Assembly (NCBI RefSeq): GCF_024506435.1
Contig: NZ_JANIET010000001.1
Coordinates: 930,001-994,000 of the forward strand
Direction: 5' to 3'
DNA length: 64,000 nt
From: Pantoea trifolii
Lineage (GTDB): Bacteria; Pseudomonadota; Gammaproteobacteria; Enterobacterales; Enterobacteriaceae
Numbering within the stretch: position 1 is the stretch's first letter; each line of letters opens with the position of its first letter. The notes beneath the pieces are model-generated. The model saw only the letters and a list, made by a program, of their open reading frames with translations, searched no databases and had not been told where the DNA came from. A program made the translations under genes and the position numbers. Positions 8,734 through 19,773 of this stretch are shown here, in pieces.

Positions 8734-9228
8734 ATGGATTTGGTCAGTTTTAATCAGTTGTCACCCGAAGCCGCGCAGGCGGCGATTGCCCACTGCGTAG
8801 CGATTCCCGGATGGCAACAGGCGCTGGTGGCGGCGCGGCCCTATGCCGACGTTGCGGCTTTGCAGGCACAAGCCGATCGTCTGGCGCAGTTTTGGCAAGC
8901 CGCAGAGCTTGAGCAGGCGCTGAGTGCCCATCCGCGCATCGGCGACAAAGTGGCAGGCGCGGATAAAGAAGCCACGCTGTCGCGCAGTGAGCAGTCGGCG
9001 ATGCAGCAGGCGAACGGCGCGCTGCAATTGGCGATGCTGGCGGGCAATCAAACCTATGAGCAGCGGTTTGGCCGGGTGTTTCTGATTCGCGCCAAAGGGC
9101 GCAGCGGCGGAGAGATGCTTGCGGAATTGCAGCGTCGGCTTAACAACGATGCAGCGAGTGAGCAGCGTGAAGCGCTGGCGCAGCTGCGCGAAATTACCCT
9201 GTTGCGGCTAAAGGAGAGCATCACATGA
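8734..9228 (+). CDS. uraD: 2-oxo-4-hydroxy-4-carboxy-5-ureidoimidazoline (OHCU) decarboxylase
   Basis: A 164-residue all-helical OHCU decarboxylase (called HpxQ in Klebsiella). The family hallmark around the catalytic histidine is LSAHPRIGDKVAGADK, followed later by FGRVFLIRAKGRSGGEML. It makes S-allantoin from OHCU, the third step after urate oxidation. The gene begins two bases after hpxK and overlaps uraH by four bases. No urate oxidase gene is visible in this window, so that step must be encoded elsewhere. Confidence 0.9.
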   Translation: MDLVSFNQLSPEAAQAAIAHCVAIPGWQQALVAARPYADVAALQAQADRLAQFWQAAELEQALSAHPRIGDKVAGADKEATLSRSEQSAMQQANGALQLAMLAGNQTYEQRFGRVFLIRAKGRSGGEMLAELQRRLNNDAASEQREALAQLREITLLRLKESIT

Positions 9229-9560
9229 GCACCATTACGACGCATATTCTCGATACCGCGCTGGGCAAACCGGCGATCGGCGTGGCGGTTTCGCTCGAGC
9301 AGAACAGCCCGGAAGGCTGGCTGCCGCGGGTGGAAGGCAACACCGACAGCGACGGACGCATTAAAGATCTGACGCCCGAACCGCTGGCGCCGGGTCATTA
9401 CCGTTTGACGGCGGAGATTGGCGACTACTTTGCTGCCGAAGGGCGCGATGCGCTCTATGTGAGTGCGCAGATTGATTTCGTGATTGGCGCCACAGGCAGC
9501 CATTATCATTTGCCGTTTCTCATCTCGCCGTGGTCGTGGTCGACTTATCGCGGCAGCTGA
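9225..9560 (+). CDS. uraH: 5-hydroxyisourate hydrolase (transthyretin-like)
   Basis: A 111-residue HIU hydrolase (HpxT). The N-terminal ITTHILDTALGKPA motif and the C-terminal YRGS tetrapeptide are diagnostic of the family and carry active-site residues. It hydrolyses 5-hydroxyisourate to OHCU, acting just before UraD. It has no signal peptide, so it is cytoplasmic. It is the last gene of the sigma-54 operon. Confidence 0.93.
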   Translation: MSTITTHILDTALGKPAIGVAVSLEQNSPEGWLPRVEGNTDSDGRIKDLTPEPLAPGHYRLTAEIGDYFAAEGRDALYVSAQIDFVIGATGSHYHLPFLISPWSWSTYRGS

Positions 9561-9591
9561 TAATGTGCGCCACTTCACGCGCTGCGCTTGA

Positions 9592-11901
<2,310 letters not shown>

Positions 11902-11910
11902 TCTAAAAAA

Positions 11911-11935
11911 GCCGCAGCGGACTCTCTGCTGCGGC
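11911..11935. terminator. Bidirectional terminator between katG and higA
   Basis: GCCGCAGC and GCTGCGGC form a perfect 8-bp stem. On the minus strand it is followed by TTTTTT, and on the plus strand by a weaker T-rich tail, so it can serve both convergent genes. Confidence 0.8.
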
Positions 11936-11943
11936 TTAAACTT

Positions 11944-12360
11944 TTAATCTTCGCGAAATGCTTCGAAGGGCAGGTTAAAGCGTTTAGCCAGCGCGGCTTT
12001 GTGTTTGTCTGTCAACGAACGTTCTCCTTTCAAAATTCGGTTCACATAAGAACGCTGACCAATTTCATTCACAAAGGATGACTGGTTGAGGTTGTGTTGA
12101 TCCATTAACACTCGCAGTAACGCTACACCACCAGGCAATGCGGTGATACGCGCGTTGAACGCAGCAAACTCCGGTGCACTATCTTCATATTTCGCCACTT
12201 TATCGGTGAGCATTTCAATCAGCGGATGATCAGGTTGATGTTCAATCAGATACTCCACCAGTTCTAACGCCTGTTCATAATCAGCTTTCGAGTTACTTCC
12301 GCCCAGCAACGGGACGACTTTAATCAAATTGTTGCTGGCCTTGATGGCTTCGGCGATCAT
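11944..12360 (-). CDS. higA: HigA-type antitoxin, helix-turn-helix
   Basis: A 138-residue antitoxin with a C-terminal helix-turn-helix (LNQSSFVNEIGQRSYVNRIL then KGERSLTDKHKAALAKRF). The N-terminal half (LGGSNSKADYEQALELVEYL) matches the toxin-wrapping part of HigA proteins. The ATG at 12360 overlaps the higB stop, so toxin and antitoxin are coupled, with the toxin first as usual for hig loci. It should repress its own promoter through the inverted repeats upstream of higB. Confidence 0.88.
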   Translation of the reverse strand: MIAEAIKASNNLIKVVPLLGGSNSKADYEQALELVEYLIEHQPDHPLIEMLTDKVAKYEDSAPEFAAFNARITALPGGVALLRVLMDQHNLNQSSFVNEIGQRSYVNRILKGERSLTDKHKAALAKRFNLPFEAFRED

Positions 12361-12668
12361 TCTTTTTTCTCCCGATAATGCTTTACCCATTTGTCATACT
12401 CGGCATGCGTTACAACATGTTTAATGAAGATTCGTTGGGCTATAAAATCAGCAAAAAACATCACTCTGAGATTATTTCCACCTACATTAATCACCCACCA
12501 TTTCGCCCGGTATTTCATTCGGTCAAGACTTGGAAAATAGGCTCTGAGCGCATCTGGATCGGCAAAATCGTTGCCATTTAAGGTTCTGTAAGTGGCATCC
12601 AATGCTGCTGCATCATTTGGAAATCTCCGTGTCGCTTCTGTGAACACTTTCCTTGAGATAACGTGCAT
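12357..12668 (-). CDS. higB: HigB-type toxin, RelE/ParE superfamily mRNA interferase
   Basis: A 103-residue toxin (MHVISRKVFTEATRRFPND...) with the HigB core KYRAKWWVINVGGNNLRVMF and C-terminal FIKHVVTHAEYDKW. It probably cleaves mRNA at the ribosome. I chose the ATG at 12668 after GAGGGA; the frame runs open to 12788 but crosses the operator region, so the longer version is not real. It precedes and overlaps higA. Confidence 0.88.
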   Translation of the reverse strand: MHVISRKVFTEATRRFPNDAAALDATYRTLNGNDFADPDALRAYFPSLDRMKYRAKWWVINVGGNNLRVMFFADFIAQRIFIKHVVTHAEYDKWVKHYREKKE

Positions 12669-12680
12669 CATTCCCTCGCC

Positions 12681-12737
12681 ATGTTCCAACATGGAAACAT
12701 GGTAGCGCAACAATGCCATGTTTCCAAGCAGGAAACA
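12681..12737. promoter_or_regulatory. Inverted-repeat operator of higBA
   Basis: TGGAAACATGG (12692-12702) and CCATGTTTCCA (12716-12726) form a perfect 11-bp inverted repeat with a 13-bp spacer. Further half sites occur at 12681-12688 (ATGTTCCA) and 12731-12737 (GGAAACA). This lies directly upstream of higB and is the natural HigA binding site. Confidence 0.72.
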
Positions 12738-12800
12738 AAATTTTAGCGGGTTTTTAAGAGAGGGGAAAATGTGCCGCGCAGCGTCCACGCGGCAAAGAGG

Positions 12801-13571
12801 TTACTTCAGCGTATACCCATCCGCATCACGCCATGCCGGGAAGCGTTCACGGTAGGCTTGCAGCTCTTCAAGAGACAACTCCGCATCAAGACGTGCGCGC
12901 GCAAAAGGCTCACCGCTTACCAGAATCTCACCCAGCGGCGAAATAATGCGGCTGTCACCACTGTATTGATGTTGATTGCCATCGCTGCCGACGCGGTTGC
13001 AACCGGCAACGTAAGCCTGATTTTCAATCGCACGGGCTAACAGCAGCGACTGCCAGTGCAGCGCACGCGGAGCCGGCCAGTTGGCGACATACAGCGCCAA
13101 ATCGTAGTCGTTGTGATTACGCGAAAACACCGGGAAGCGCAGGTCGTAGCAAATTTGCGGCATAATACGCCAGCCGCGCCACTCAAACACTTCACGCCTT
13201 TCGCCCGCCACGTAGTGCTGATGCTCATTGGCCATGCGGAACAGATGGCGTTTGTCATATTGATGCAGCGTGCCGTTCGGTTCGACCAGCAAGAAGCGGT
13301 TCACCGCGCCTTTTTCCGTCTGGATCGCCGCACTGCCGCCGACGAGCGCGTTGCTGGTTTGCGCGTGCGCGTGCAGCCAGGCGACGACTTCATCCTGCGG
13401 CAGCGAACTTTCGGCGGCTTCCATAGCAAAACCGGTGGTGAACATCTCAGGCAGCAGAATGATGTCGCGGCCTTCAATGCCTTTCAGCACGCCATCGAAA
13501 TGACGCAGGTTGGCTGCGCCATCCATCCAGCTCAGGGTTTCCTGCAGAACGGTAATTTTCAAAGCTGACAT
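12801..13571 (-). CDS. yafV: Omega-amidase, nitrilase superfamily (YafV/Nit2)
   Basis: A 256-residue carbon-nitrogen hydrolase, the same length as E. coli YafV. The Glu-Lys-Cys triad is at E42 (LLPEMFTTGF), K107 (YDKRHLF) and C141 (ICYDLRFP). It hydrolyses alpha-ketoglutaramate, the product left when a glutamine transaminase aminates ketomethylthiobutyrate, which pulls methionine salvage forward. The ATG at 13571 overlaps the 3' end of ybdL by 13 bp, so the two genes are coupled. Confidence 0.9.
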   Translation of the reverse strand: MSALKITVLQETLSWMDGAANLRHFDGVLKGIEGRDIILLPEMFTTGFAMEAAESSLPQDEVVAWLHAHAQTSNALVGGSAAIQTEKGAVNRFLLVEPNGTLHQYDKRHLFRMANEHQHYVAGERREVFEWRGWRIMPQICYDLRFPVFSRNHNDYDLALYVANWPAPRALHWQSLLLARAIENQAYVAGCNRVGSDGNQHQYSGDSRIISPLGEILVSGEPFARARLDAELSLEELQAYRERFPAWRDADGYTLK

Positions 13572-14719
13572 AAGCGCTCCGCAGCGGCGTCGAGCGTCGC
13601 TTCCTGTTTGGCAAAGCACAGACGAATCAGCTTGTGCGGGAAGGGTTCGGCGCAGAACACCGACAGCGGAATCGCCGCCACGCCGACTTCTTTGGTCAGC
13701 AGCTGGCAGAAACTCACGTCATTCAGATCGGAAATCGCGCTGTAATCGACCAGCAGGAAGTAAGTGCCTTCACACGGCAGCACTTTGAAACGGCTGGCGG
13801 AGAGCTTCTGAATAAAGCGATCGCGGCGCGCCCGGTAGAATTCCGGTAGTTCACGGTAGTGTTCTGGCTCCTGACGCAGCATATCGGCAATCGCCAGTTG
13901 CGCTGGCGTGTTCACCGAGAAGGTCAGATACTGATGCACTTTACGGATTTCAGCGCTGATCGCCGCCGGTGCAATGCAGTAACCCACTTTCCAGCCGGTC
14001 ATGTGGAAGGTCTTGCCAAATGACGACACCGCAATCGAACGCTGACGCAGTTCAGCATGCGCCAACACGCTGGCGTGGCCCTCTTCGGCGAAACAGATGT
14101 GCTCATACACTTCGTCGCTCAGCACGTAGATTTCCTGCTCAGCAATCGCCTGCCACAGTTCGGCATAATCGCTTTTGCGCCACACGGTGGCGGACGGATT
14201 GTGCGGCGTATTCAGAATCACTAAGCGGGTTTTGCTGCTAAGCAGGCTACGGAATTCGTGCCAGTCAACGCGGAAACCCGGTGGCTGCAGGGCGATGCGT
14301 TTCAACACGCCCCCCGCCAATTGCACGGCAGGCGCGTAGCTGTCGTAGCTTGGGTCGAAGCAGATCACTTCGTCACCGGCACGCACCAGTGCGGTAATTG
14401 CGGCGTAGAGCGCTTCGGTCGCGCCTGCGGTGATGGTGATGTCGCTGTTGACGTCAGGCGTGTGGCCGTAAAGCGCAGCGGTTTTCTCAACAATCGCTTC
14501 ACGCAGTGGCAGTACGCCGATCATCGGTGCATATTGGTTGGCGCCCTCGCTGACGTGATGCGCCAGGCGCTGCTGCAAATAGCGCGGACCGTCAAAATCG
14601 GGGAAGCCTTGCGAAAGGTTGATGGCGTTGTGCTGCTGCGCTAACGCGCTCATTTGCGTAAAGATGGTGGTGCCGAGCGCCGGTAATTTGCTCTCGGGGA
14701 TCAGGTTGTGCTGCGTCAT
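13559..14719 (-). CDS. ybdL: Methionine/glutamine-type aminotransferase (KMTB aminotransferase, MtnE role)
   Basis: A 386-residue class I/II PLP aminotransferase equal in length to E. coli YbdL. The N-terminus reads SKLPALGTTIFTQMSALAQQ, the PLP lysine is about K236 in SSFGKTFHMTGWKVGY, and NTPHNPSATVW carries the cofactor-site Asn. It performs the last step of methionine salvage, amination of 2-keto-4-methylthiobutyrate. Being divergent from mtnBCD across a MetJ site and overlapping the omega-amidase strongly supports that role. Confidence 0.9.
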   Translation of the reverse strand: MTQHNLIPESKLPALGTTIFTQMSALAQQHNAINLSQGFPDFDGPRYLQQRLAHHVSEGANQYAPMIGVLPLREAIVEKTAALYGHTPDVNSDITITAGATEALYAAITALVRAGDEVICFDPSYDSYAPAVQLAGGVLKRIALQPPGFRVDWHEFRSLLSSKTRLVILNTPHNPSATVWRKSDYAELWQAIAEQEIYVLSDEVYEHICFAEEGHASVLAHAELRQRSIAVSSFGKTFHMTGWKVGYCIAPAAISAEIRKVHQYLTFSVNTPAQLAIADMLRQEPEHYRELPEFYRARRDRFIQKLSASRFKVLPCEGTYFLLVDYSAISDLNDVSFCQLLTKEVGVAAIPLSVFCAEPFPHKLIRLCFAKQEATLDAAAERLCQL

Positions 14720-14805
14720 TGTTTTGTGGCCTTAAGCGCGAATGTCGTTGCGGAGAAACCCTGTGTTGCTGCCACTATAAACAGGATGTTAACATTTGGC
14801 AATCG

Positions 14806-14821
14806 AGACGCTTAGACGTCT
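14806..14821. promoter_or_regulatory. Tandem MetJ boxes between ybdL and mtnB
   Basis: AGACGCTT followed directly by AGACGTCT gives two adjacent 8-bp met boxes, the second a perfect consensus. They lie in the 130-bp divergent region serving ybdL-yafV and mtnBCD, predicting repression by MetJ with S-adenosylmethionine. Confidence 0.8.
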
Positions 14822-14850
14822 AAACTAACCTGCGGAGCCTGTATATCGCT

Positions 14851-15465
14851 ATGACGGATTTTCTTCCACTGGAACATTTAGTGGCCGCCTGCCACTGGAT
14901 TGGTGGCAAAGGCTGGGCACCCGCGACCGGCGGTAATATGTCGGTGCGGCAGGACGCGGAGTATTGTCTGCTGAGTGCGTCCGGCAAAGATAAAGGCAGC
15001 CTGACACGTGATGATTTTATCCAGGTTGAGATCGCCACCAACGCGGTGCCATCGGGCCGCACGCCATCGGCGGAAACCGGCCTGCATACTTTGATTTATC
15101 GTCTTTTTCCGCAGGCGGGCGCGGTGCTGCATACGCATACGGTCAACTCGACGGTGCTGTCGCGGGTGGAGAAGGGCGATGCATTGCTGCTCAGCGGCTA
15201 TGAGATGCAGAAAACGCTGGCCGGGCAGCAGACGCATCTGAATACCGTCGCTATTCCCTTGTTCGATAACGATCAGGACATTCCGGCGCTGGCGCAGCGC
15301 ATCGAAGCTTTTGCCGCCGATACGCCGCTGCAATATGGTTTTCTGCTGCGCGGCCACGGTTTGACCTGCTGGGGCAAGGACGTGAACGAAGCGCGTCGCC
15401 ATCTGGAAGGTTTGGAATTCCTGTTTGAATGTGAACTGCAACGTCGCCTGCTGGAGGCCAAATGA
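14851..15465 (+). CDS. mtnB: Methylthioribulose-1-phosphate dehydratase
   Basis: A 204-residue class II aldolase-fold dehydratase. Zinc ligands are visible at H94 and H96 ([10 protein letters not shown]), a third histidine in [10 protein letters not shown], and the phosphate loop is ATGGNMSVR. It dehydrates MTRu-1-P to the diketone used by MtnC. It overlaps mtnC by four bases and heads the mtnBCD operon downstream of the MetJ boxes. Confidence 0.95.
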   Translation: MTDFLPLEHLVAACHWIGGKGWAPATGGNMSVRQDAEYCLLSASGKDKGSLTRDDFIQVEIATNAVPSGRTPSAETGLHTLIYRLFPQAGAVLHTHTVNSTVLSRVEKGDALLLSGYEMQKTLAGQQTHLNTVAIPLFDNDQDIPALAQRIEAFAADTPLQYGFLLRGHGLTCWGKDVNEARRHLEGLEFLFECELQRRLLEAK

Positions 15466-16145
15466 TTCGCGCCATTGTTACTGATATTGAAGGCACCACT
15501 AGCGATATCCAGTTTGTGCATCAGGTGTTATTCCCTTATGCGCGCCAGCATTTAGCAGCGTACGTGCGGGAATATCACGCAGATGAAAACGTCGCCGCCG
15601 CACTTAACGCGGTGCGTGAAGAGTCCGCTGCGCCTCAGGCCTCGCTGGAGGAGCTGATTACCACGCTCACGAATTATATCGATGAGGATCGCAAATCGCC
15701 GGGCCTTAAAGCCTTGCAGGGCATGATTTGGCGCGCCGGCTACGTGGAAGGCCAGTTTACCGGTTACCTTTATCCCGACGTTCTGCCGGCTTTTGAGCGC
15801 TGGCAGCAGCAGGGGATTGGCCTGTATGTTTATTCCTCGGGATCGGTCGCCGCGCAAAAACTGTTATTTGGCTACAGCGATGAAGGTGATTTAACCTCGC
15901 TGTTTAGCGGCTATTTTGATACCGGCGTCGGCGCGAAACGTGAGGCGCAATCGTATCGCAATATCGCCGAAAAAATCGGCCTTGCGCCTGCGTCATTGCT
16001 GTTCCTGTCAGATATTCATCAGGAGCTGGATGCAGCAGCGGATGCGGGCTGGCATACCGTGCAGTTAATTCGTGGCGAGGCGGATAACGCCAGTCGTCAT
16101 CACCAGGTCACCGATTTTTCCCAGATTAAACCGGAGTCGATTTAA
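15462..16145 (+). CDS. mtnC: Enolase-phosphatase E1 (acireductone synthase)
   Basis: A 227-residue HAD-superfamily enzyme. Motif I is [10 protein letters not shown], motif [13 protein letters not shown], and the C-terminal acidic motif is [13 protein letters not shown]. It enolises and dephosphorylates the diketone phosphate to acireductone. The gene overlaps mtnB by four bases and is one base from mtnD, so the three are one transcript. Confidence 0.95.
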   Translation: MIRAIVTDIEGTTSDIQFVHQVLFPYARQHLAAYVREYHADENVAAALNAVREESAAPQASLEELITTLTNYIDEDRKSPGLKALQGMIWRAGYVEGQFTGYLYPDVLPAFERWQQQGIGLYVYSSGSVAAQKLLFGYSDEGDLTSLFSGYFDTGVGAKREAQSYRNIAEKIGLAPASLLFLSDIHQELDAAADAGWHTVQLIRGEADNASRHHQVTDFSQIKPESI

Positions 16146-16146
16146 C

Positions 16147-16689
16147 ATGAGTGCATTGACCATTTTTACCGATACCGAAGCCCATCAACCGGTGTGGCAC
16201 AGCACCGATGCCGAGGCGATTCGCGATCGTCTCAACGCGAAAAACGTGCGCTTTGAACGCTGGGAAGCCGATCGCGATCTGGGTGCGAATCCCGATGCAG
16301 AGACGGTGATCAAAGCCTATCAACATGCGATTGATCGTCTGGTGGCCGAGAAGGGTTATCAGAGCTGGGATGTGCTGAGCATGCGGGCGGATAATCCGCA
16401 GAAAGAGGTGCTGCGCACCAGGTTCCTCAACGAACACACGCATAGCGAAGATGAAGTACGCTTCTTTGTTGAAGGTTCAGGGCTGTTCTGCTTGCATCTG
16501 GATGGCGAGGTGTATCAGATTTTGTGTGAGAAGAATGATCTGATCTCAGTGCCTGCTGGCACAGCGCACTGGTTTGATATGGGTTCTGAGCCGCACTTTA
16601 CCGCGATCCGTATTTTCGATAATCAGGAAGGTTGGGTGGCGAATTTCACCGGCGACAAGATTGCCGATGCGTATCCGCGCTTAGCGTGA
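16147..16689 (+). CDS. mtnD: Acireductone dioxygenase
   Basis: A 180-residue cupin dioxygenase. Metal ligands lie in [12 protein letters not shown] (two His, one Glu) and [13 protein letters not shown] (His). With Fe(II) it makes ketomethylthiobutyrate plus formate; with Ni(II) the family makes an off-pathway product plus CO. The ATG at 16147 is used; an upstream frame from 16072 overlaps mtnC and is not credible. It is followed by a palindromic repeat that doubles as a terminator. Confidence 0.95.
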   Translation: MSALTIFTDTEAHQPVWHSTDAEAIRDRLNAKNVRFERWEADRDLGANPDAETVIKAYQHAIDRLVAEKGYQSWDVLSMRADNPQKEVLRTRFLNEHTHSEDEVRFFVEGSGLFCLHLDGEVYQILCEKNDLISVPAGTAHWFDMGSEPHFTAIRIFDNQEGWVANFTGDKIADAYPRLA

Positions 16690-16690
16690 T

Positions 16691-16721
16691 TGTAGGGTCG
16701 TCATTCATGACGACCTTTTTT
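16691..16721. repeat. Palindromic intergenic repeat acting as mtnD terminator
   Basis: GGTCGTCAT (16696-16704) pairs with ATGACGACC (16707-16715) and is followed by TTTTTT. It belongs to the dispersed TGTAGGG-led palindrome family also seen at 32718, 45779, 58341, 58686 and 60525. Confidence 0.75.
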
Positions 16722-16745
16722 CTCAACCGCACATTACCCATTACC

Positions 16746-17765
16746 CTACGGCTGAAAAATCCCTTCCTTTACCTGCGCTGGCGTCACCACGCCAGTATCC
16801 AGCACCCAACCGCTAATCAACGCAGCTGGCGTCACATCAAAGGCCGGGTTATAAACCGCCGCATTCTGCGGTGCCCACTGCACGATACCAAAGCTGCCTG
16901 ATACGCCGGTCACTTCGTTAGCGGAGCGCTGCTCAATAGGGATGGCGTCGCCGTTCGGACATTGCCGATCCAGCGTGGTGTGCGGTGCGGCGACGTAGAA
17001 CGGAATGCGGTGATAGTGCGCCAGCACGGCCAGGCTATAGGTACCAATTTTGTTCGCGACATCACCGTTCGCCGCGATACGATCCGCGCCGACCCAAATA
17101 GCATCGACCACGCCGCGCGCCATTAAACTGGCGGCCATCGAATCGGTAATCAGCTGATAAGGAATATTTAGCTCACCCAGCTCCCATGCGGTTAAGCGAC
17201 CACCTTGCAGCAGCGGTCGTGTCTCATCCACCCAGACATTTTTCACCAGACCTTGTTGATGAGCGTAGGAGATGACGCCGAGCGCCGTGCCGACGCCCGC
17301 AGTCGCCAGCCCGCCGGTATTGCAGTGCGTCAGCAGTTGGCTGCCCGGTTTCACCAGCGTGCTGCCCGCGCGCGCGATGTTGTCACACAGTTGCTTATCT
17401 TCGGCCACCAGGCGCAGCGCTTCGCCGCTCAACGCCGCGACGAAATCACTTTCGGCCAACGCCACTTTCATGCGATCCAGGTTATTCATCAGGTTCACGG
17501 CCGTTGGCCGCGCTGCGCGTAGCACCTCCAGCGCCGCTGCTAATTCCTTGCGCGGTGCGCCATGCTCGCCCAGCAGCGCCAGCAGCAAACTGGCTGATAG
17601 ACCAATCAGCGGCGCACCGCGCACGCGCAAGGCGTGAATATGTTCAACCAACTGCGCGACACTGTGCGCAGGCAGCCAGTTTTGTTGCTGTGGCAGCGCT
17701 TGCTGGTCAAGGATCCACAGTTGATTATCGCGGACCTCAAGGCTGGTGGTACGAAGTGTTTGCAT
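16746..17765 (-). CDS. mtnA: S-methyl-5-thioribose-1-phosphate isomerase
   Basis: A 339-residue aldose-ketose isomerase related to eIF2B subunits. The catalytic cysteine lies in [19 protein letters not shown] and the catalytic aspartate in [20 protein letters not shown]. It converts MTR-1-P to MTRu-1-P. It is divergent from mtnK across a MetJ box, so kinase and isomerase are likely co-regulated. ATG at 17765. Confidence 0.95.
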   Translation of the reverse strand: MQTLRTTSLEVRDNQLWILDQQALPQQQNWLPAHSVAQLVEHIHALRVRGAPLIGLSASLLLALLGEHGAPRKELAAALEVLRAARPTAVNLMNNLDRMKVALAESDFVAALSGEALRLVAEDKQLCDNIARAGSTLVKPGSQLLTHCNTGGLATAGVGTALGVISYAHQQGLVKNVWVDETRPLLQGGRLTAWELGELNIPYQLITDSMAASLMARGVVDAIWVGADRIAANGDVANKIGTYSLAVLAHYHRIPFYVAAPHTTLDRQCPNGDAIPIEQRSANEVTGVSGSFGIVQWAPQNAAVYNPAFDVTPAALISGWVLDTGVVTPAQVKEGIFQP

Positions 17766-17825
17766 GGTGTGAAATCCCTGTTGCGTTAATGCTGGCTATT
17801 GTGCCAACATGCGTAACGGATGTAT

Positions 17826-17833
17826 AGACGTCT
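17826..17833. promoter_or_regulatory. MetJ box between mtnA and mtnK
   Basis: AGACGTCT is a perfect met box in the 105-bp divergent region. The flanking octamers (GGATGTAT before, GAACGGCT after) each match about five of eight positions, so a weak tandem array is possible. It lies about 38 bp before the mtnK ATG. Confidence 0.72.
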
Positions 17834-17870
17834 GAACGGCTTATTACTATCGATAATCGAGGAACAGGCA

Positions 17871-19070
17871 ATGTCGCAATACCGTACGTTCAATGCTGCC
17901 GATGCTGTGGAATATGCGAAACAATTTGGCGGCGTGGACGATCCGTCTGCGCTGGTGCGCGCCGAAGAGATCGGTGATGGCAACCTTAACCTGGTGTTTA
18001 AGATTTTCGATAATCAAGGCCGCAGCCGTGTGGTGGTGAAGCAGGCATTGCCGTATGTGCGCTGCGTCGGCGAATCCTGGCCGTTGACGCTGGATCGCGC
18101 GCGTCTCGAAGCGCAGACGTTGATTGAACACTACAAACACTGTCCGCAGCACACCGTCAACGTCACCCATTACGATGCCGAACTGGCGGTAATGGTGATG
18201 GAAGATCTCTCCAGCCATCGTATCTGGCGCAGCGAACTGGTGAAGGGCGCTTATTACCCGCAGGCTGGCCGCCAGGTTGGCGAGTATCTGGCGCAGACGC
18301 TGTTCCATACCTCCGATTTCTTCCTGCATCCGCATAAGAAAAAAGCCGAAGTGGCGCGTTTCATTAATCCGGAAATGTGCGAAATCACTGAAGACCTATT
18401 CTTCAACGATCCGTTTATCGATCATGAGCGCAATCAATATCCTGCGGCGCTGGAATCGCTGGTGGTCAGCCTGCGCAGCGACGATGCGCTAAAAATCGCC
18501 GTGGCCGGTCTCAAGCATCGCTTCTTCGCTGATGCGGAAGCCTTGCTGCATGGCGATGTGCACAGCGGTTCGATCTTTGTCGCCGATGGCAGCCTGAAAG
18601 TGATTGATGCGGAGTTCGGTTACTTTGGGCCGATTGGTTTTGACGTTGGCAGCGCGATTGGCAATTTGCTGATTAATTACTGCTGCCTGCCGGGCCTGCT
18701 GGCACCGCGTGAGGCGGCAGAAGGGCGTGAACGTCGTTTGAGCGATGTACAGGAAGTGTGCAATCAATTTGCCAGCCGCTTTTTGGAATTGGCGAAAGAG
18801 AAAACCCGCGATGTGGCGCTGGCTTATCCCGGTTATGCCGAATCCTTCCTGCGCAAAGTGTGGCGCGATACCTTGGGTTATTGCGGTACTGAGTTGATTC
18901 GCCGCACGGTGGGGATGTCTCACGTTGCGGACTTCAAACAGATCGAAGATCAGACCATGCGCACCGAGTGTATTCGCAGCTGTATCACGCTAGGACGCAC
19001 GCTGATTCTGGCTGCCGATCATATTGCCGATGTGGATGCGCTGATTGCGCGGATTCGTCAGGCGGGTTGA
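17871..19070 (+). CDS. mtnK: S-methyl-5-thioribose kinase
   Basis: A 399-residue kinase of the aminoglycoside-phosphotransferase-like fold. The catalytic loop is [12 protein letters not shown] and the metal-binding [15 protein letters not shown] follows. The GNLNLVFKI nucleotide-binding segment lies near the N-terminus. It phosphorylates methylthioribose, the entry step of salvage. The ATG at 17871 follows GAGGAACAGG; the upstream ATG at 17820 overlaps the MetJ box and is rejected. An accessory island begins immediately after the stop codon. Confidence 0.95.
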   Translation: MSQYRTFNAADAVEYAKQFGGVDDPSALVRAEEIGDGNLNLVFKIFDNQGRSRVVVKQALPYVRCVGESWPLTLDRARLEAQTLIEHYKHCPQHTVNVTHYDAELAVMVMEDLSSHRIWRSELVKGAYYPQAGRQVGEYLAQTLFHTSDFFLHPHKKKAEVARFINPEMCEITEDLFFNDPFIDHERNQYPAALESLVVSLRSDDALKIAVAGLKHRFFADAEALLHGDVHSGSIFVADGSLKVIDAEFGYFGPIGFDVGSAIGNLLINYCCLPGLLAPREAAEGRERRLSDVQEVCNQFASRFLELAKEKTRDVALAYPGYAESFLRKVWRDTLGYCGTELIRRTVGMSHVADFKQIEDQTMRTECIRSCITLGRTLILAADHIADVDALIARIRQAG

Positions 19071-19078
19071 TGCTGGTG

Positions 19079-19470
19079 TCGGGAAATCAAGCAGGGGCTG
19101 CAGAATAACCGGCTGACGCTGCGCAGCAAAAAACCGGAGATGGTGCGTCAGGAGCTGTGGGGCGTGCTGCTTGCGTATAATCTGGTGAGATATCAGATGA
19201 TAAAAATGGCGTCGACGCTTAAGGGATACTGGCCTAATCAGCTGAACTTCAGCGAGTCTGCGGCCTGGGTAATGAAGCTGCTCTGGACGCTTGAGGGCGC
19301 GTTACCGGGGCGGATCCCGGAACTGGTGAAAAATGTGGGCGCGATGGCGCAGATAGTCAAACTGCCGGGGTGACGGGAGAGGTCGTTCCCGAGAGTGGTG
19401 AAAGAGAGGCCCTGGAAGTACCCGGCAGCCAAAAGAAAAAATGCCAGTCAGACTTAACTGACTGGCATTA
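19079..19470 (+). mobile_element. IS4-family transposase 3' remnant, direct-repeat copy 1
   Basis: From 19080 the frame reads REIKQGLQNNRLTLRSKKPE then LWGVLLAYNLVRYQMIKMAS, the C-terminal end of an IS4 (InsG)-type transposase, without the N-terminal three quarters. It stops at 19373 with TGA where copy 2 has CGA. A perfect hairpin, TGCCAGTCAG/CTGACTGGCA, closes the segment at 19442-19467. Hand alignment with 21351-21742 (constant offset 2272) finds about six differences in 392 bp. No transposition is possible from this fragment. Confidence 0.9.
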
Positions 19471-19493
19471 GCCCCGTTTCCGGGGCTTTTTTT
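19470..19493 (+). terminator. Rho-independent terminator at the left end of the hcp island
   Basis: AGCCCCG/CGGGGCT stem with a four-base loop followed by seven T. It would end transcription coming from mtnK and the transposase remnant. Confidence 0.75.
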
Positions 19494-19502
19494 ATTTCAC
19501 GT

Positions 19503-19730
19503 TTAAGCTGGATTTTTTAGCTTCATAACGATGTATTCAACACCCGGCTCATTCGGTAACAGCTGAAGGGACGATTCAATGACAGTAATTTTCCCTGCGT
19601 TGATGTCATCCAGGCGGCCACGCACAATCTTATCGGTGTGAACGTTTAAGTCGATGCTAAAAACATCAGGGCTTGCGATCATTTTGTCACGTTCAGACTG
19701 TGGCAAGGCATAAAATTCTTCGAAGTTCAT
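19503..19730 (-). CDS. Small protein downstream of hcp, unknown function
   Basis: A 75-residue protein (MNFEEFYALPQSERDKMIAS...). I see no signal peptide, membrane segment or recognisable motif; the middle is charged and the C-terminus hydrophobic (EYIVMKLKNPA). It starts 43 bp after the hcp stop on the same strand and is the last gene of the hcp unit. Start at 19730 is uncertain because no strong Shine-Dalgarno precedes it. It could be a chaperone-like or immunity-like partner, but nothing in the sequence decides this. Confidence 0.55.
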   Translation of the reverse strand: MNFEEFYALPQSERDKMIASPDVFSIDLNVHTDKIVRGRLDDINAGKITVIESSLQLLPNEPGVEYIVMKLKNPA

Positions 19731-19773
19731 TGGAAAAACTTTATTTGCTGAGTGAAAGTTAATTACTAACGGA

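Noticed and set aside
17766..17870. SAM riboswitch upstream of mtnK
   Set aside because: The leader is too short and lacks the multi-helix aptamer; control is better explained by the MetJ box.
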